Source: Deltaproteobacteria bacterium (GTDB lineage Bacteria; Desulfobacterota; Desulfarculia; Desulfarculales; Desulfarculaceae). Taken from it: DNA of 8,065 bases. Below the pieces are notes generated by a model. That model was given only the letters and a program-made list of their open reading frames with translations. It was not told where the DNA came from and did no database searches. The DNA is taken from the NCBI GenBank assembly GCA_021815655.1, contig JAKAGJ010000070.1, positions 1 to 8,065 of the forward strand, read 5' to 3'. A program made the position numbers and the translations under genes. Positions 5,306 to 8,065 of the stretch are shown here, piece after piece (the first letter of the stretch is position 1; each line of letters begins with the position of its first letter).

Positions 5306-5571
5306 CACCCGAATTCATCGTGGGCTTCGCCAAGAGCGCCGTGGAGATCACCCTGTTGCTGAGCCTGCCCATGCTGGGGCTGGGCATGGTGGTGGGTCTG
5401 GTGGTGAGCATCTTCCAGGCCGTGACCCAGATCCAGGAGATGACGCTGACCTTCGTGCCCAAGATTCTGGCGGTGCTGGCGGGGCTGTTGATGTTCGGCC
5501 CCTGGATGCTCAACAAGCTCATGGCCTACACCGCCAGCGTGTTCACCAATTTTCCGCAGTACATCCGCTAG
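5302..5571 (+). CDS. fliQ: Flagellar export gate protein FliQ (TTG start)
   Basis: An 89-residue protein with two transmembrane helices (about residues 12-38 and 50-72), a subunit of the FliPQR export pore where four copies are usual. The conserved FliQ core is obvious: Leu-Pro-Met-Leu-Gly-Leu-Gly, then Val-Ser-Ile-Phe-Gln-Ala-Val-Thr-Gln-Ile-Gln-Glu-Met-Thr-Leu, then Phe-Val-Pro-Lys-Ile. The start is TTG at 5302. It yields Met-Thr-Pro-Glu-Phe, the usual FliQ N-terminus, and the exact normal length of 89. The first in-frame ATG downstream lies inside the first helix, and no in-frame ATG or GTG with a sensible site exists between the fliP stop and the TTG. GGGGAG at 5288-5293 is 8 bases upstream. 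A short ORF ends on this start codon. fliR follows after 16 bases. Confidence 0.95.
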   Translation: MTPEFIVGFAKSAVEITLLLSLPMLGLGMVVGLVVSIFQAVTQIQEMTLTFVPKILAVLAGLLMFGPWMLNKLMAYTASVFTNFPQYIR

Positions 5572-5587
5572 GAAAGGGAGAAGGCCC

Positions 5588-6364
5588 GTGCCCTTTGGCG
5601 ACCTGAGCCTGGCGCAGATCGCGGGGTTTTTGCTGGTGCTGATCCGCACCGCGGCCCTGATCGCCACGCTGCCCTTCTTCGGCTCGCCCAACGTGCCCGA
5701 GATGGTCAAGGCCGGCCTGTCCCTGTCCCTGGCCCTGTTGATAAGCCCGGCGGTGAAGATCGACCCGGCGCTGTTGCCCCGGGACATGTGGCAGCTGGCC
5801 TTGCTGGCCGTGGGCGAGCTGATGATCGGCACCATCCTGGGCATGGTGGTGCGCCTGCTCTTGACCTCGGTGCAGATCATGGGGCAGTTGGCCGGCTTTC
5901 AGATGGGCTTCTCGGTGGCCAACGTCTTCGACCCCATCGGCGGCGGCCAGGTGGCGGTGGTGGCCCAGTTCTGCTACGTCATGGCCATTCTGGCCTTTTT
6001 GGGCGTGGGCGGGCATCTGCACTTCTTCCGCGCCCTGGCCGACAGCTTCAAGGTGGTGCCGCCGGGCGGCTTTACCCTGAGCCGGGGGCTCTTTGAGCAG
6101 TTCATGGGGCTCACCACCCAGATGTTCGTCCTGAGCGTCAAGATCGGCGCCCCGGTGGTGGGGGCCCTGCTCTTCACCCAGGTGGCCATGGGCGTGGTGG
6201 CCAAGACCGTGCCCCAGATGAACATCCTCATCGTGGGCTTCCCCGTGACCATCACCGTGGGGCTGATCTTCTTGTCGCTGACCCTGGGCATCCTGGTGCC
6301 CGTCATGGGCCGGGTCTTCCGCGACCTGGGCCCGGTGCTCGACTCTCTTATGAAGGCGATGTGA
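5588..6364 (+). CDS. fliR: Flagellar export gate protein FliR
   Basis: A 258-residue, multi-helix inner-membrane protein (about six hydrophobic segments) that supplies the single FliR subunit of the FliPQR pore. Family hallmarks include Leu-Ile-Arg-Thr-Ala near residue 20, Pro-Phe-Phe-Gly followed by Val-Pro, Gly-Glu-Leu-Met-Ile-Gly near 78, Gly-Phe-Gln-Met-Gly-Phe with Asp-Pro near 100-118, and Pro-Gln-Met-Asn-Ile-Leu-Ile-Val-Gly-Phe-Pro in the C-terminal third. The start is GTG at 5588, preceded by a purine-rich AGGAAAGGGAGAAGG (5570-5584). It gives the usual length (E. coli 261) and a short polar N-terminus before the first helix. The stop is 4 bases before flhB. There is no FliR-FlhB fusion, which occurs in some other bacteria. 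Confidence 0.96.
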   Translation: MPFGDLSLAQIAGFLLVLIRTAALIATLPFFGSPNVPEMVKAGLSLSLALLISPAVKIDPALLPRDMWQLALLAVGELMIGTILGMVVRLLLTSVQIMGQLAGFQMGFSVANVFDPIGGGQVAVVAQFCYVMAILAFLGVGGHLHFFRALADSFKVVPPGGFTLSRGLFEQFMGLTTQMFVLSVKIGAPVVGALLFTQVAMGVVAKTVPQMNILIVGFPVTITVGLIFLSLTLGILVPVMGRVFRDLGPVLDSLMKAM

Positions 6365-6368
6365 GGCC

Positions 6369-7475
6369 ATGTCGGACAAGGGCGCCCAGGACAAGACCGA
6401 AAAGCCTACCAGTAGGCGCAGGCAGAAGGCCCGCGAAAAGGGCCAGGTGGCCAAGAGCGCCGAGCTGGCCAGCGTCTCGGTGCTCATGGCCGGCCTGGGC
6501 GCGCTGTATCTGTTCGGCGGCTACATATACAACCAGATCAGCGGCATGCTGCGCCATATCCTCTCCACCGCCGCCCAGGTGCACCTGGACAGCGCCGAGA
6601 TGGGCAATCTGAGCACCACCATCTGGATGTTTTTCTTTCAGGTCATGGCCCCGGTGATGATTGCGGTGGTGGCGGCGGCGCTTCTGGCCAACCTGGCCCA
6701 GGTGGGTTTCATCATGTCCGGCCAGCGCCTGATGCCCGATCTCAAGAAGATCAACCCCCTGTCGGGCTTCAAGCGCTGGATCTCCCTGCGTTCCGTGGTC
6801 GACATGGTCAAGAACGTCGCCAAGCTGTTCGTGGTGGGCTGGGTGGCCTACCACACGGTGGCCGGCGAGTGGGACATCCTGCCCACCCTCGGCGACACCG
6901 ACATCATGGCCGCCATGGTCTACGTGGTGGGGGTGTGCTTCCGCATCTTCTGGCGCTGCGTGCTGGCCATGCTGGTGCTGGCCCTCTTGGACTGGGCCTA
7001 CCAGAAGTACGACTACGAGAAGAACCTGAAGATGAGCAAGCAGGAGGTCAAGGACGAGTACAAGCAGTCCGAGGGCGATCCCATGGTCAAGAGCCGCATC
7101 CGCTCCATCCAGCGCGAGGCCACCAAGAAGCGCATGATGGCGGCGGTGCCCCAGGCCGACGTGGTCATCACCAACCCCACCCACTACGCCGTGGCCCTGG
7201 CTTACGAGCCCGGCAAGATGGAGGCCCCCCAGGTGGTGGCCAAGGGCATGAACCGCATCGCTCAGAAGATCAAGCAGATAGCCATCGAGGCCGGCGTGCC
7301 GCTCATCGAGGATAGGGCCTTGGCCCAGTCCCTGTACAAGCAGGTGGAGGTGGGCGGGTCCATCCCCTACGACCTCTACGAGGCGGTGGCCACCATCCTG
7401 GCCCACGTCTACCGCAGCAAGGACCGTCAGCAGGACGTGCTCAGGGCCCAACAGGCCCGGAGCGCGGCAAGGTAA
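6369..7475 (+). CDS. flhB: Flagellar export substrate-specificity switch protein FlhB
   Basis: A 368-residue export-gate protein that controls the switch from hook-rod to filament substrates. The N-terminus has the typical Glu-Lys-Pro-Thr-x-[12 protein letters not shown] motif (about residues 11-30). Four transmembrane segments follow up to about residue 215. The cytoplasmic domain begins with Lys-Tyr-Asp-Tyr-Glu-Lys and Met-Ser-Lys-Gln-Glu-Val-Lys-Asp-Glu, and carries the autocleavage motif Asn269-Pro-Thr-His272, numbered exactly as in Salmonella FlhB (cleavage Asn269/Pro270). The rest, with Val-Val-Ala-Lys-Gly and Ile-Glu-Asp-Arg-Ala-Leu-Ala, is canonical. The C-terminus is about 15 residues shorter than in Salmonella. 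The ATG lies 4 bases after the fliR stop; GAAGG at 6352-6356 inside fliR can act as the ribosome binding site, so coupling with fliR is likely. Confidence 0.97.
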   Translation: MSDKGAQDKTEKPTSRRRQKAREKGQVAKSAELASVSVLMAGLGALYLFGGYIYNQISGMLRHILSTAAQVHLDSAEMGNLSTTIWMFFFQVMAPVMIAVVAAALLANLAQVGFIMSGQRLMPDLKKINPLSGFKRWISLRSVVDMVKNVAKLFVVGWVAYHTVAGEWDILPTLGDTDIMAAMVYVVGVCFRIFWRCVLAMLVLALLDWAYQKYDYEKNLKMSKQEVKDEYKQSEGDPMVKSRIRSIQREATKKRMMAAVPQADVVITNPTHYAVALAYEPGKMEAPQVVAKGMNRIAQKIKQIAIEAGVPLIEDRALAQSLYKQVEVGGSIPYDLYEAVATILAHVYRSKDRQQDVLRAQQARSAAR

Positions 7476-7488
7476 GGAGGCTTTCGCC

Positions 7489-8065
7489 GTGGCCGAAGCC
7501 GTGCAAAGCGCCCCCCGCAAGGGCTTCTCACTGTCCAAGCTGGAGGTGGGCAACATCTCCGAGATAGGCCTGGCCGCCGGGGTGGTGGCCATCCTGGTGG
7601 TGATGATCCTGCCCTTGCCCACCTTCCTGCTGGATATCCTGCTGGCCTTCAACATCACCTTCGCCCTGGTGATCCTGCTCACCGGCATGTACACCCTAAA
7701 GCCCCTGGACTTTTCGGTCTTCCCCTCGGTGCTCCTGGTCACCACGCTCTTTCGCCTGTCCCTGAACGTGGCCGCCACCCGCCTGGTGCTGCTGCACGGC
7801 GACGAGGGCACCGCCGCCGCCGGCCAGGTGATCCGGGCCTTCGGCATGTTCGTGGTGGGTGGCAACTATTTCGTGGGCCTGGTGGTCTTCGTCATCCTGG
7901 TCATCATCAATTTCATCGTCATCACCAAGGGCGCCGAGCGCATCGCCGAGGTGAGCGCCCGCTTCACCCTGGACGCCATGCCCGGCAAGCAGATGGCCAT
8001 CGACGCCGACCTGAACGCCGGGCTCATCGACGAGGACGAGGCCCGCCAGCGCCGCAAGGACATCA
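7489..8065 (+). CDS. flhA: Flagellar export gate protein FlhA, N-terminal part (partial)
   Basis: The first 192 codons of FlhA, cut by the right edge; the full protein is usually near 690 residues. FlhA forms the nonameric ring under the export pore, couples export to the proton motive force and receives chaperone-substrate complexes through its cytoplasmic domain, which is outside the window. Visible are hydrophobic helices from about residue 27, the [15 protein letters not shown] segment, Val-Val-Gly-Gly-Asn-Tyr, and the FHIPEP-family signature Arg158-[17 protein letters not shown]. The start is GTG at 7489, with TAAGGAGG at 7473-7480 placed 8 bases upstream and overlapping the flhB stop. 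The gap to flhB is 13 bases. In many bacteria flhF and fleN/flhG follow flhA; this cannot be checked here. Confidence 0.97.
   Translation, partial: MAEAVQSAPRKGFSLSKLEVGNISEIGLAAGVVAILVVMILPLPTFLLDILLAFNITFALVILLTGMYTLKPLDFSVFPSVLLVTTLFRLSLNVAATRLVLLHGDEGTAAAGQVIRAFGMFVVGGNYFVGLVVFVILVIINFIVITKGAERIAEVSARFTLDAMPGKQMAIDADLNAGLIDEDEARQRRKDI

Noticed and set aside
6348..7865. Long antisense open frame of about 505 codons opposite flhB/flhA
   Set aside because: The sense strand encodes unmistakable FlhB and FlhA. The antisense product is a His/Gly/Leu/Gln-rich sequence typical of mirror frames of high-GC genes and shows no family motif.

Overview
The window is a compact, single-strand flagellar cluster (all genes on +) in the order motA(end) - motB paralogue 1 - motB paralogue 2 - fliL - fliM - fliN - fliO - fliP - fliQ - fliR - flhB - flhA(start). 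The very high GC content, the strong C/G preference at third codon positions and the stator-switch-export gene order suggest a high-GC Desulfobacterota (former deltaproteobacterium, perhaps Desulfarculales-like). The phylum is an inference from gene order and composition; the species is not identified. No tRNA, rRNA, CRISPR or mobile element was seen.

Region 1 (1-1760) is the stator. It holds the C-terminal end of MotA, then two consecutive MotB/OmpA-like proteins. The second has the normal transmembrane Thr-Phe-Ser-Asp motif, whose aspartate is the ion-carrying residue. The first has Thr-Tyr-Thr-Ala at the same place, so it lacks that aspartate although its peptidoglycan-binding domain looks intact. 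Region 2 (1774-3729) is fliL followed by the switch/C-ring genes fliM and fliN. Region 3 (3730-3999) is a 270-base gap, the only long non-coding stretch. It contains a tandem 33/32-base GC-rich repeat, hairpins, a 6-4-6 inverted repeat and a pair of short direct repeats. Region 4 (4000-8065) is the type III export gate: fliO, fliP, fliQ, fliR, flhB and the first 192 codons of flhA.

Together these genes build one machine. FliPQR with FlhB and FlhA form the export gate in the basal body, and FliO assists FliP assembly. FliM and FliN form the rotor switch that binds CheY-P, FliL supports the stators, and MotA with the MotB proteins supplies torque. Short gaps and overlaps (for example the 4-base fliO/fliP overlap) suggest co-transcription on both sides of the fliN-fliO gap; whether transcripts cross that gap cannot be told from sequence.

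The points most worth a second look are the aspartate-less MotB paralogue paired with a normal one, the TTG start of fliQ overlapped by the stop of a 22-codon upstream ORF with its own good ribosome binding site, and the structured fliN-fliO gap.
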